Shown: in pieces, positions 44,411 to 55,974 of the stretch
Layout: each line of letters opens with the position of its first letter
Numbering within the stretch: the stretch's first letter is position 1
NCBI GenBank assembly: GCA_030248215.1
Contig: JASANG010002037.1
Span: forward strand, 124,001 to 188,000
DNA length: 64,000 bases
DNA from: Enoplolaimus lenunculus
Taxonomy: Eukaryota > Nematoda > Enoplea > Enoplida > Thoracostomopsidae
Direction: 5' to 3'
The notes under the pieces: model-generated
The model's input: the letters and a program-made list of their open reading frames with translations, nothing else
Databases searched by the model: none
What the model was told of the DNA's origin: nothing
Program-made: the position numbers and the translations under genes

Positions 44411-47400
44411 ATGAAGTATGAATTGGTAACAATTTTAAATGGGACGATATTTGTGCTGCTGACTGCGCCAATTGCTATTTTGTGGACGCTTTGTTTTCAA
44501 ATATATCGCGTTCTAATGAAACGTTGTCGAATCGAAGTAAGCGGACGCAAACGCCGTTGTTAGGATTGTCTAAACCAACTGGTCTGTTAACTTGTTTCAT
44601 AGAACAAAAAGGTTCTTGAAACAAGGACCAGATAAATATCTTTATCAAGGATATATTGTATGGCGAATCCGAGTTATTTTTCTTCTCCCTCTCAAGTATA
44701 AATTTGGTTACGACACTGAACTGAAACCATAAGCAACGGTATTAGGCTGTCAGAGGATATATTTGGTAACTTTGAGCGTCCTCGCTTCGCTAAGTACAAC
44801 GATTAATGCATCCAAAACGGGTTATGGCCACCATAACCTCTGTGCTCAGCTCTGTGGCGTAGCATCGAGGTTTAGCTGAATGGCCATTTTAGAAATACAA
44901 AATGTGGCCAATGTTACTTTAAGGGGCGTAACAGTAGATTGTGCGCATTCTTAAGCCTAAGCCTAAGCCTAAGCCTAAGCAAAAAAGTAGTCTACAATCT
45001 AAACCTACTATTTTATAGACCCACCAGAAACCTTGACACCCCTTAATGTAACATTGGCCCATATGTTTTGTTTAAGTCTTTGTATTGATGCTAAGATAGT
45101 ATTTTGACAAGCGATAAAAAGCGTTTTACTTAATGGCGTTTTGCTAAGAATGCGATTCGCTTTAAAGTTTTCAACTGTGATTAGCGTTTTTATTGTTTCA
45201 CACAATATATGTCATATCTTCCCAACTTAATATACATTTTCTAGCGTTTGGATTCATCGCGTCATATTGTGATCAGCGGATGTGACTCTGGATTTGGGCG
45301 TGACATTGCTATCCGATTAGCCAGTCAAGGACTCACGGTCCATGCTGGATGTTTAACGGAAGAAGGAGCAAAAGATTTAGTCGAACAATTTAAATCAGCT
45401 ACGACCAAAATTAACCATTCTAATCAGACAAATGGCTCAAATTTGCGGACGTTTTGTCTCGATGTTACAAACGACGAATCAGTCAAAAACGGTGCTGATC
45501 ATGTCGCAAAAAGCTTACACCCCTCTGGTAAAGTGTTTGTGGCAAAAAATCAGTGAGGCCATTAGAGGATGGGTTACATGAGCCTGAACGCTTGAGTCAA
45601 GTGAATAAATGCATGTCTTCTGATTAAAATTTTTGGGTCCGCAAGGGTTGTGCTATACTCAATGCACCGCGTGGCATGGAACCTTTTTTATGCAAATTGT
45701 CGAATGGCGACAACCATAGCCGCCGAATGCTTTGATCATATTTTTACAAGCAATGAGCTTAAAACGAAGAAATGACCATATACCTTGAGTGATCGTAGCT
45801 AAGAAATAACTTTGATTAGGGTCACGGCAATTATCCACGTATATGTATGTATGTAGGTATCATGGTTTTGTTTTTAAGTCTACTTATCTCAGCTGGTATT
45901 CAAATGTAAACAGAAATGAATTTGTTGAAGTTATTGCAGGGGGTCCATTAATCCGCACTCCACCCATCTGGTTACGCCCTAAATAGCCAGTGGTAAAGTG
46001 TACCTTGCCGTATGTTTTAAATTTCGTATTTTAGGAAAACATACGTATATACGTGTCGCACTTTGACACTGTGATGTCCTTTTTTCATCGCAGTCACACG
46101 TTCCGACTGTTTGACGCGGTTCTGTGGCAATAAACGAAAAATGTTTAGTGTCGTAGGCGTAGCCTCAGGATTTCTTTTTTTAGTCATGGCATCTTTTCAA
46201 CCAGAATTGAATTTTTAATTTCACTCCTGCTCAATTGAATTAACTTGATTAATTGTTAAGTTTCGTAGCTGGGCGTTATCTGAACACAAAAACATGTAAA
46301 TATATAAACATAAAATGTTTATATATGGCATCTTAGTATGCAGCATACCTTGAACTAGGAATACGGACTCCTATTGATTCGACCGAAAATGCGAACCCCC
46401 TCGCTTATCATCCACCTGTATAATTCGGATAAATACATTAGGCTTAAGTCAGATTTAGGTCTATGGCTTGGCATAGTTTTGAAACTCGAATATTACTTAG
46501 AATTAGGTTTAAAACTAAATTTTGACCTTGTCTAAGCTTAAGGTTACTTTTAGACCAAGCGTTTAGGCTAAGAGCTCGCAATTTATCTTTAATTCACAAT
46601 TAGAGTTATACTGGTTACAGGTCTTTGGGCGATTGTGTGCAATGCAGGCGTACCAGGCAGTAATATGCCGGACGCTATGAACACAATAGAAGATTTTCAA
46701 CGAACCATGAATGTCAATTTTTTCGGTATGGTACGCATGGTGCATGCATTCGGGTAAGTGTTCAATTTGTGATGTGACAATCATGAATCGTATCAAAGAT
46801 AAAACATCAAAACACTTTTTTTGGTATACGAACAAACTGTAAAACGAATTGCTTGTGTACCAAAACGCTATTTTGACTTATCGCTATTGCAGCAGCAAAC
46901 GCATTTTAGCATTTGTCAAAACGCTAAACGCATTATTCCAAAACTCGACAAGCGTTTTAATAGCAGTTTTACTTAAAAAATCACGATTTGGGCAGATATA
47001 CATACAAAAACATTTTCTGGTATTTAAGAAATATTTTGTCTAAATTCAACACTATTATGTCTTAATCTAGACAAAAGACATATATGTCTTGAATGCAGAC
47101 ATAAGTTTTTGAAAATTTTCAGAAACCTGTGTCTGAAATTTTTAACACCTTAAATCTCTTAAATTTAAGCGTGCGTTTCGTAAACGATTAAGACAAATAT
47201 TTCTCAAATACACGACAATTATGTCTGAAATAAAAGTCTCGTTTTGTTCATTTCTGAGACAAATTATGTTTTAGAAACAAGATTTGCCAGAGAATTTGCT
47301 TTCAAATTTGGGAGTTAAGCTCAATCATATTCGCTAATTTTACAACCTAAGATACGTCAAAGACGTAAACTTAGGTTGTGGGAGCATGAGCTCAACCCAA

Positions 47401-49716
47401 AATATCTTTGAAATTCGATTATTTATTTACTTTTTTTAGAATATAAACGGAACAACTTTTTTACATACATAAAAATCAGGAAATAAATTTTTAAATATAA
47501 AACAACTATTTCTTGAAAAAAAAGAAATTTGTTTCTTATAAATTGTAAATAGTAATTTCTTGAATATAAGACATTTATGTTTTAATCATTTTAGACGCAA
47601 ATTTCTGAGCTGTTTAAGGCTATTAATGTCTGAAATACAAGACATTCATGTCTTGAAAATTTAAGAAAGTAAGAGTCTTGAAATTTCAAGACAATTTATT
47701 TTGTGTGTAGAACAGAGGCTTCCCATTTCCCAAGCTGGGAAATTTATTGCCTGAAGTGCAGAATAGGAATTCGTGTTTGACGGCTAAATATCCTCTGGTT
47801 TGGTAGGGAAAATTTTAGGCCATGAATTTGTTTGGAAAACGGAAAAGTGGAAAATGCAAGCACCCAGGTTTTCCTGACTCCATGGGAAAAGTAGTACATG
47901 TTTTGTGTATAAAAAGGGAAAATTAGAAAATTTAAGCGCCGCCTGTATAAACTATAACGTGGGAGGGATTTTTGCCTTGTATCAAACTAACATAAGTGCT
48001 TTGGTAAGTAAAGCAATTAGCAAATGTTACTACGGCGGCCTATTTGTAGTCATTTGATGAACAATTCAATCGGTGGACGTATTGTTATTATGGCAAGCAA
48101 ATTAGGATTGCACAGAGACCCGTATGCGCTGCCGTATGTTGCATCAAAGCACGCCGTCATAGGATACGCTGAAGGACTACGGTAAGGATTACTTGATCGT
48201 TTAGAAACGTCGTCGCAGGACCGAAACTGCCGTAAGAGGCGCAAGAGGACACCGTCCTTCTGGAAGGAAATCTTTGATTTTTACAGGTAAAATTGTATTT
48301 GATATCCAGTAGCGTAGCCAGCAGGTGTAACAAAAGATTTTCCTTATATAAACCTAACAACGGGTATTGTAAAGCCTGTTTATTGTGCTTGTTCCTAATC
48401 TCGGCATGGAAGCTGTAGCCATTTTGCGTTCTTGCTGTAAGCTGATCCGCTGGTTTAATAAGCTTGACGTTTTGACCGTTTCACAATTTTCTACGTCAGT
48501 GACCTTTCGTTTTCTGAGCACACTGTTGGTAGTATAAGGTCAGCACGACCCTTGTTTGAAGCTTTGCCCAAAGTTAATGACCACGCCGGGAATCGAGCCT
48601 CGGCCCTCTTGAGCTCGAGCCAAGCATGCTACCACTACACCACGCGATCATTGCAACAACTTCTTATACCGGTATATGCGCACAGGTATGGCAACATTTG
48701 ATTTTACAGACACTTACATGCACATATACCGAGGACCTTGCAAAACCATGAATTTAGACGAAACTCTAACATCTGAGCCTCTGGCAAATATGTTTGCTAA
48801 ATAAATATTTTTGTGCTATTAATTTCAGGCTGGAGCTTGGCTTTTCGCGCGTCAAAGTGATTACAATTTGTCCTGGATTCCATCGAACCCAATTGGTTGA
48901 CATTCAAGAAATTTCACGCAAAATGCAATCAAGATGGCAAACGTTTTCACCAGCGTTGCAAACGCGCTATATTACTGGTGTCAGTCACGAGCAAAATGGA
49001 TTTTGTCACAATGAAATCCGAGAGCCTGAAGGTTTGCCTGAAAAAGTTCGAAAAAGTAAAGATTTAAACAGCGCTGGACTGGTATAACAAATTAACCCTG
49101 GAGTTTTGATTTGAACCAGATCATTAAATTGTCTGTTTCGTCAAAAAATTACATAACCAAGATTTGTCCATTTTGTTGAGTAAGTCAGATTGCAACTGGT
49201 CCACTGGACATTTTCCTCGCTGTCCAGTTGGCCCTGTCCACTTTAACTTCAACGCACGAAAGCGACTATTAAGAAATTGACAATTTTGTCCTGTAGCAAC
49301 TATGGAATCAAGATCTGGAGTCGCGTAATTCACAAAATTACATTTTTAAAATTAGTAATTGAAACTTTTTCCATTAAAGTTAATAATTGAAAATTTTCTA
49401 TTTAAGAAATGTAATTGAAATTTTTTCTTTCAAAATTTTAATATTCCAATGTTTTCGATAGCGTTTTTTTTTATGTTTTTCAGAAATGCGTTTCATCCAA
49501 AGATCAATCAAACATTTTAGTAATTTCAACGAGCATCATCGTGTTGTCGATGCCTACGAACACGCGGTGGTATCTCGATGCCCCAGCCTGACATATCATG
49601 TCGGGGTTGATGCAAATGTTCGCCGACCCATGCTCATGTATTCAGCAGAAGGTCGGCATGTGGTTGGACTCCTATTTAGAATTCTTTTCAGAGACTCTTT
49701 GAACGATTTGATTTAG
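44411..49716 (+). CDS. Membrane-anchored short-chain dehydrogenase, SDR9C/RDH-like, complete
   Basis: Exons: 44411-44536, 45245-45527, 46621-46753, 48050-48181, 48829-48977, 49484-49716 (TAG). They total 1056 nt in consistent phase, giving 351 residues. Residues of about 8-33 form an anchor (NGTIFVLLTAPIAILWTLCF) followed by basic MKRCR. The dinucleotide motif is SGCDSGFG (53-60), the RDH/HSD17B6-type signature. Residues 144-146 are NAG, preceded by Cys where most relatives have Asn. The catalytic set is Ser197, Tyr210 and Lys214 (YVASK), with the usual 13-residue Ser-Tyr spacing. ICPGFHRT and DAYEHAV also match retinol/hydroxysteroid dehydrogenases. The substrate is probably a retinoid, sterol or other lipid alcohol in the ER membrane; which one is unknown. 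The exon 5 donor (ACTG/GTGTCA) was chosen because it alone keeps phase and restores the family's alignment. Confidence 0.9.
44906..45059. mobile_element. Telomere-hexamer MITE inside intron 1 of the dehydrogenase gene
   Basis: The ends are GGCCAATGTTACTTTAAGGG and the complement of CCCTTAATGTAACATTGGCC. The core has four near-perfect CCTAAG units (near 44952-44980), then AAAAAAGTAGTCTACAATCT and CTATTTTATAGACCCACC. It is about 154 bp long. The ends differ from those of the 38062 copy beyond the first bases, so this is a subfamily, shared with the 24984 copy. Confidence 0.75.
47040..47710. repeat. Palindrome-rich AT block in intron 3 of the dehydrogenase gene
   Basis: Short inverted words recur throughout: AAGACATTCATGTCTTGA, AGACATATATGTCTTGA, CTTGAAATTTCAAG. 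The block ends at AATTTATTTTGTGTGTAG, where the palindromes stop. It may be a decayed TIR element; a matching left end was not found with confidence. Confidence 0.4.
48572..48645 (-). tRNA. tRNA-like sequence, anticodon-loop CGA; probably pseudogene or SINE head
   Basis: Read on the minus strand from about 48645, it has an acceptor stem GATCGCG/CGTGGTC fully paired with G-U allowed. The A-box-like part is TGGTGTAGTGG. The anticodon stem is CTTGG/TCAAG with loop CTCGAGC, placing CGA at 34-36 after a U33. The B-box-like part is GGCTCGATTCC. The T stem has mismatches. A CGA anticodon would read Ser, but there is no long variable arm, so a serine tRNA is unlikely; a diverged Gly- or Glu-type tRNA or a tRNA-derived SINE is more plausible. 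It lies in an intron of the dehydrogenase gene. Confidence 0.4.
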
Positions 49717-51900
49717 TGCCTGGGGCCAGAGCCCTGTTTGACGTTCTTGTTTCGTTCCACCCCTACACACTGGTGTTAATTTGATAAATTGAAAACTCCC
49801 CTTATCATTAATGAGTAGTGTAGTATGGACACTTTTGACTTTCCAATTATGGGGACTATCGCCCCCCTGATCCCCCGCAATGCTAAAAAATATATAGCTG
49901 GATGGGGTCCACAGATACTAAGCCTTTCGCGACAAAGTCCTTCTCATACTTGAGCGGCCAAAAACACAGTATCACAGTATACGTCGTGAAATTTTAACTG
50001 TTCTTAAATCATGCGCTGCTCAATGGAGGGGGTTTGAATGGCGATAACCCCCATGCTCGTTTAAAGCCGTTTGAAACTGCAGGGTGTTAGCCCTCATGAT
50101 TAGAAAGTAAAAAGTACCCATAGCACACTACTTTATAAATGAATGTGGAAGTTAAGCAAATGCCGTGTCTAGCGTTACTCGGGCGCCCTACGAAAACTAA
50201 ACTTCGTACACCCTTTCGATTAAGGATACGCTTAACTTTGGATCGGAGGCTGAAAAGCGTTCGAAGTTGGTTTACAACGCCAACGCGTGGTCTTTTTTAG
50301 CCTGGAACACCATAAACTAGGATTTGGGGGGGCGCTAAGTACGTCACTGTTAGAACGAGTTCACCCCCTAGCAAAGGTGGACAGGTGTTTCTAAATTCAA
50401 ATTTAAAATTAAAACAACTTATCTCTGACAGGCTTTGGCTTAACTTTTATTTTGCTGAAGCAATTTATGGTTGGTTTTCAAATCATTTGTATGCTTAAAA
50501 TTAACCGTTTGTGTAAGGGGGGAAGCCCATTTTATCAGGACGCAAACGGACAGTAAAAATAACGTAAACGGAAAATTAAATGATTAACCATTTTTTCGTG
50601 TTTCTTGTGTTTCATTCAGGGTTTAAAACGAATAGTGCAAATAACCGAAACGAATAGTGATCGAAATAACAAAAATTACAACGGAAAACGGTTGTTGAAG
50701 TATAAAAGTTTCGAAGATGGTATATTTTTCTGCTAACTCAAATGAGGCGTGCAATATTGGTCGGGATTTCTAAAAGTTTAAAGACCAAACACATCGATAT
50801 TTTCAAGTTTTTGAATGAATTTTGTATTTTTTATTTAATTTCATACAATTTCAGCTTTGAACAGTAAAAAATTGCGAGATATATACCTGATGTAACTGGA
50901 TTTTTAGCTTATAAAATAATAGAATCTGTGTTTTATTTCTATAACTGAAGCGGAGACGGAAACGGACACCAGTCTTTACCGGAAACAGAGACGGATATCT
51001 GGTTACACCTTGGTTTCATTGCGCAATAAACAAATGCAGCTGTTTAATACACTTCTAGTATACGTCCTGATCTGTCGATTAAGAATTGCTAATTTTGGTA
51101 ATAATACTTCTTGACGAACCAATCAAAATGTTGCTAGCAGTCGAAACTTGAGTGTTAATGTCAGTATAGTCTTAAAAGCTGAAGTATATATGTATGCCTT
51201 CGATTGGTCCATCGACTTCAAACAAAATTTCAGTGCTGGATTTCGAACAAAATATCCGATTGGCTGCTCGCGAACGAAACATATCCAAGGCCTGCGCCTC
51301 CCAATCCCTCGGCCGCTCGCAGGAGACCTTATGTTTGCACATAAAGGTACAAAACTAACCTGGGTCAAAATGTCTCCTGCCCCCAACATTTGTGAGTTCG
51401 TTTTCCGGTCAATGGTTGAGTGACCAGTTGCTATAGAATGAAGTAGTCGGGTATACCATCAGTGCCGCAGCAGACAAGGGGCTCTCACCAAACTCAAGGA
51501 CAGGGGCATCCAACTTAGAGGTGGATCCAGCATTTTTCGTCGTAGGTTGTTCGAGTTTACGCTCGTGTTTGATAGCTGTGTGAACACCATACCAAAACCA
51601 ATTTCACGCAAAATTTGCATAATGGTGGATCTAGAAAGTGACACCACACGGCACCTCTCACTCCAGAACTGTTTTTATTTCCGTTCTTGAATATTTCATT
51701 TCGGCCGAGGTGATAGATTTTGCAGTGTGTGAGCTATTACTTCCGGTAATTGCGTCATAAGCCGACCGGTTTTTCTTATGTGGAAGCGTGAACGGGTGAT
51801 AGGACGAGGTAACCTCTCAGGGCACAATTTTGCCCATCCTACAATTTTTAGCTGACCCCTTTTTGGCCAAGTCACGAGCGAGAATTCAAAGGTTATCTTT
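49717..51900. other. Spacer without a supported gene
   Basis: ORFs on both strands at 51123-51423 and on the minus strand at 51459-51647 have no domain and lack convincing splice sites. Visible repeats are an ACGGAAACGGA-type patch near 50945-51010 and a GGATCC repeat near 51525-51540. Nothing else can be supported. Confidence 0.45.
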
Positions 51901-51910
51901 TAGATGTCTC

Positions 51911-52088
51911 GGCCAATGTATTGAATAGGGCCGTATAACAGTAGCGTGAAAAATATTCGTAAGATTAAGTTTAAGTTTAAGCGTAAGAATAAGCTTATTT
52001 GTAAGCGTAAGCTTAAGCAAAAGAGTTAGTCTAAAAGTTACTGTATTGCAGTCCTGTGGAAAAAGCGTCCGCCCCTGATCTTTACAAA
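51911..52088. mobile_element. Telomere-hexamer MITE, spacer copy
   Basis: The left end GGCCAATGTATTGAATAGGG and the right part CCGCCCCTGATCTTTAC match the family. The core is degenerate (AAGTTTAAGCGTAAG, AAGCTTATTTGTAAGCG) and ends with GTTAGTCTAAAAG. Half a kilobase downstream lies another copy (52688-52834). Confidence 0.6.
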
Positions 52089-52687
52089 CCAAAATTAGGC
52101 GTGGTTCAAAGATTCAGTTGTTTTATAGCAGTCGTAACTGTAGGATCCTTTGTTCGCAATGCTTATCAGTTTAAAATTTTACGTAAATTTGGGATTTTTG
52201 CAGGACGTACGATATATATTAATTTTTCTGGATTTATGAAAAAAAGATGTGCAATAAACTCCGTAAATCGTACACTTTTAAGCAGTGCACATTTAATAGC
52301 ACGAAATACAGCGGGCGGGGCGTTGCTTAAAAATTTCAAAAAGTTTTGAACGATAAAAGAGTATTGATTTTTGGCCCATATTTGTGAAAATACATCTGTA
52401 ATCATGGACAAAACTAATTCACGAGAGTCTGGTTTAAATAACATCACAATTTTATGGATTTGATTCATATTCAAAGTTGACCATTTATTTATTCATGTGC
52501 TTACCATCACCGCTCAGCTATTGCAGCTTAACGAATAAACCTCAAAACAGGTTTCGCATCTGGTGTACAGAGCGGATCCACAAATTTATCGAGTTCCCAA
52601 AAATGGTTCGTAATAAAAGTAATTGGAAGGTCGCATTCAGTTTTACTTCTAAAATTTTTAGTGAAAAGGTAGTAAACTAGTTTAGGC

Positions 52688-52834
52688 CCGGCCAATGTAT
52701 AGATCAGGGCAGCAACATTACAATACACATATTCCTAAGCCTAAGCCTAATCCGTACCCTAAGCAAAAGAATTAGTCTAAAGCTTAAGCTTTTACTCCAT
52801 ACGGGACTCCCCATCTGTGAACTACACATGGGTC
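52688..52834. mobile_element. Telomere-hexamer MITE, spacer copy
   Basis: It starts CCGGCCAATGTATAGATCAG and ends near ACTACACATGGGTC. The core has ATATTCCTAAGCCTAAGCC, then ACCCTAAGC, then TTAGTCTAAAGCTTAAGC. It is 147 bp long. The inner GGGGCGG-type segment is mutated. Confidence 0.6.
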
Positions 52835-53112
52835 ATTTGGGTAAAATAAAATTATGCCTTGAGATTCATTCAAATTGCGTCTGCCTTTTAGCTGGCTTCA
52901 ACCGCCAATTTTTCTTCATTGTTTGACTTCGGTTGTGTTTCTTGAGTTGATACGTATTTCAAAACTGGAATGCTACAAATTAAATTTTTGTACTGTAACA
53001 AAACGTATATCTGACTTCTGATTCGCTTCGATCGCGAGATTTCCTTCAACTGGTGCTCATGTGGCGTACGGTTCGTTCCGTGTCCATATCACTATAAATT
53101 ATGTGCTGAGCC

Positions 53113-53316
53113 TGTATTCTCAAATGTGAGTAGCACATATTACCAGTTGGTGATAGGCCTTGTAAACTTTGAAACAGGAAATAATGAAGTTTGAAATTCA
53201 GCACATTTATTGCTTTCGATTTTTGCTACTTCTATGAAATCTGCAATTGCAGCAGTTCGTTAGTTTGAAAACCTATTACTAACTGGTTATATGTGCTATA
53301 TGCATTTGACAATATA
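53113..53316. mobile_element. GTATTCTCAAATG-ended MITE, spacer copy
   Basis: The left end is GTATTCTCAAATGTGAGTAG and the right end TATGTGCTATATGCATTTGA. The interior CAGTTGGTGATAGGCCTTGT aligns with sister copies. Confidence 0.65.
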
Positions 53317-53891
53317 GGCCTTGGTTTAAAATTATTTGAGAATAAAGCAAAAAATTTAAATTTGTTGAAAACCAACTTGAATAAGAGGAATACCTCACCC
53401 AATTTAAGATTGGATTGCCAACAGACAAAATTCAGAATCCGGCGACAGGAACGGAAACATTATTGTTTCGATTCGATTTGCACAATTTCTTCGAAAATGT
53501 TTTTCTATAAATCTCAAACGCAAGCGAATGCGGTCTATCCGGCGTTACTAAGACTTTTATATGCCCACCAGTCTACGGTCAAAAATTTCTGGATCCACCA
53601 CTGTCCACCTGCTGAACAGATTTTAAATCAAAAACGAATTGCGTCACAAAGCAAATTATGCTTAGTGTATTGGTTATTGACGTTGCGGCCAAAGTTGCTT
53701 CCAATATGAAAATGCAGTCCTGAAAACACAGTTTGTTATCAGACAAATTGACTATTTGCTAACTATAATTATATAACTTTTTCTAAGAGTACAGGCTAAA
53801 TAGATCTAACATAAATCACATTATTTTATACAACGTAAGCCGATTAAGCTACGAATTTCTAGCACATTCTGTGCGAAATCATGGGTGCAGC

Positions 53892-54055
53892 CAGGCCTGT
53901 AGCCAACTCACCTCGTGAAGTGGCTGTTTTCAGGAAGAGCATACAAGGGTATTTTTGACTATAAGCAAGGTTGAAAATTTTCTAATTTTTTAGGAGGGGT
54001 AACATTTTTCCAGGGGGGGTGCCCAGTCCCCCTGTCCACCCCCTTTGGTATGGGA
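53892..54055 (+). repeat. GTAGCCAGCTCACC-family repeat, spacer copy
   Basis: It starts GCCTGTAGCCAACTCACC and continues through AGCATACAAGGGTATTTTTG, AGCAAGGTTGAAAATTTTCT and ATTTTTCCAGGGGGGG. Motif order is the same as in the 15128-15290 copy. Confidence 0.55.
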
Positions 54056-54749
54056 CCAGGTGCAGCATCTGATCTAACAGCAAGGGGTCTTAAGAAAGTA
54101 CGATATATACAATAGTGAATAAAACCTCGCGAACGAAGCGCACGAAAAGCCAAACGCAATTTTACAATGAAATACTAATATAATGTTTTGGTTTGACACC
54201 ATTTCTATTACGGTACCCTGTGGTCTTAAGTAGATTATCGCTATCTTTTAACGTTGAAGTTATAGAAGTTAAGCAACATATAAAGGAATATTTTAGGGTT
54301 TGGCCAAAGTTGGGCAGAAAATTAATCAAATAGCAACTTTTGGTTTAACTTAAATATAAATTGTTTTTTAAAAGGAAAATTTGCAAACTGTAAGCGAGTC
54401 TTGTTCACCTTACAAAGATGTGTTTATTCTTCATAGAAAACCTGGTTTGTTTGTTCACGTTTTGTTTCATGTTGATTCGATGTAACCGTTAACTGCTTAA
54501 ATGCAGAGTTGTATAAACGGGAGAAATGGCAAAAATTGAATGTTATATGACATTCGGTTACAAGCCGTCGCTCAGAGGGCTGTATGCATGTACGAGCCCC
54601 AGAATGTACCACACAGACAATATATGGAATATCATATGATATTAAAAAATTACGTCGATTTGAAAGTTCAGAAAATGTTACCCTATTGTCTAATACTTAA
54701 AAAGCGTTATCCAAGCTGCGCTGGTTATTAATGTGATGCTTGCATTTAA

Positions 54750-54954
54750 GGGTCAATGTAAAGAACAGGGGCGGAACAGTATTAAAAGCATATTCCTTAG
54801 TGTAATCCTAACCCTAAGCCTAAGCGTAAGATTGAGCATATTCCTAAGCCTAAGCCTAAGCCTAAGCCAAGCAAAACCAGTCAATATAAAGCTTAAGCTT
54901 ACTCTTTTCTAGTCAGTCAGAAAATCGTTCCGCCCCTGATGTTTACATGGGTCC
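54750..54954. mobile_element. Telomere-hexamer MITE, largest hexamer content
   Basis: The left end GGGTCAATGTAAAGAACAGG and the right part CGTTCCGCCCCTGATGTTTA are inverted. ATTTAAG occurs directly outside both ends, a near-complete target duplication. The core has two hexamer blocks: AACCCTAAGCCTAAGCG and, near 54845-54870, four consecutive CCTAAG units. The conserved AAAGCTTAAGCTTACTC follows. Confidence 0.75.
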
Positions 54955-55119
54955 ATTTAAGAATGAACGCATCTCTAAATTGGTGCAATAGACACTAATG
55001 GACTAATGTTAAGGTTTAGGGACGTAATATTGTCCAATGAACGCCAAATCCTAAACATAAGCCGAAAACCACGTCTAAGCGTAGTTAAACCTTTGCCTAG
55101 GGTTTAGTCACAAGTCTAA

Positions 55120-55309
55120 GGGTGGCAGTATACTTGTTGAACGGTAACGTCTTTCGCCGGACGACTCCGCACGTCAAATAGTTTTTGTTTAACTATTGAT
55201 ATGCTGTGTCATACGGCATTAAACGTGCGTTGTGGTACGATGCCAAACGGCATCGGACGGCGCCAGACGGTGACGAACGGCGCCAGGCGTCATCAAACTT
55301 ATAGCATTA
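55120..55309. mobile_element. GCGCTATA-ended GC-rich MITE, spacer copy
   Basis: The left end is GGGTGGCAGTATACTTGTTG and the right end ATCAAACTTATAGC. The interior includes TAACTATTGATATGCTGTGT, shared with 28447-28588, and two GACGG...CGGCGCCAG units, the same motif that forms the minisatellite at 28641-28890. Confidence 0.6.
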
Positions 55310-55974
55310 ATTAAGCCCTATCCTATTGCTGTTTTCAGGAGAGCGGATAGTAGTGAAAGTTACAAAGATTCGTTTGAGAATCCGGAGCGTAGCTACGGTT
55401 TAATTTTGGGAAAGTACATGCGGATTTATTTAACCTTACGGACAGGGGGTAGGGTAGCGAGAGTGATTTTTGCAAGAGGTGTCAAGCAGCAGGTGTGAGG
55501 CTAACAGGGGTCACGAAACCCGATAATACATCTAACCATCAATAGTTTAACCAAGAGTCAATTGTTAGGTACAGTAAGAATAGCTGTAGAACCTCGGGAT
55601 CGAGGCCAGGAAAGAGCCAGTCCGCTTGTTCCCATTTAAATCTTTTGAATTCCGATACGAAACTTTAGTTTTTGGTGAATTTGAAGGAATGTCAACCGAC
55701 ATTTCAAACGGTCCTGTTTCTGAGTGCCTGCTCTATGATCCAGAAGGTTATTCTAAAGCCTGTTGCAATACAAGAATTATAGACGGAAATTGGGAACGGA
55801 CGCCCATGTAGAACATCGATTTATCACTTTTATGGCGTGTAAACCAATTGGAAATGCGTCCAAAAATAGTCTTTCCACTGCTTTTTTACTTAAGAGTAGA
55901 TTCAATACATCATCTAAAACATGCAAGTTTAACTCAACATTTCTGTTGATTGTGGCGTAATCGTCCGCCCCAAA
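55310..55974. other. Upstream flank of the ABCA gene
   Basis: There is no clear TATA box. The ORF 55626-55811 lacks a domain and splice context. A TTTTTTACTTAAG acceptor-like sequence ends near 55894, about 80 bp before the start codon, and could end a 5'-UTR intron. That is weak, motif-only evidence. Confidence 0.3.

Noticed and set aside
48829-49083. Longer exon 5 of the dehydrogenase ending at CTG/GTATAA
   Set aside because: It leaves the wrong phase for the last exon and adds residues absent from the family. The earlier donor at 48977 keeps phase and alignment.
51123-51423. Overlapping ORFs on both strands in the spacer
   Set aside because: No domain, no consistent splice sites, and the two are mutual shadows.
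53293-53709. 138-codon plus-strand ORF
   Set aside because: It starts inside a MITE end, has no recognisable domain or splice context, and its composition is like that of neighbouring non-coding DNA.
55626-55811. ORF upstream of the ABCA start codon as an extra first exon
   Set aside because: There is no donor in frame, and the ABCA N-terminal motif already begins a few residues after ATG 55975.
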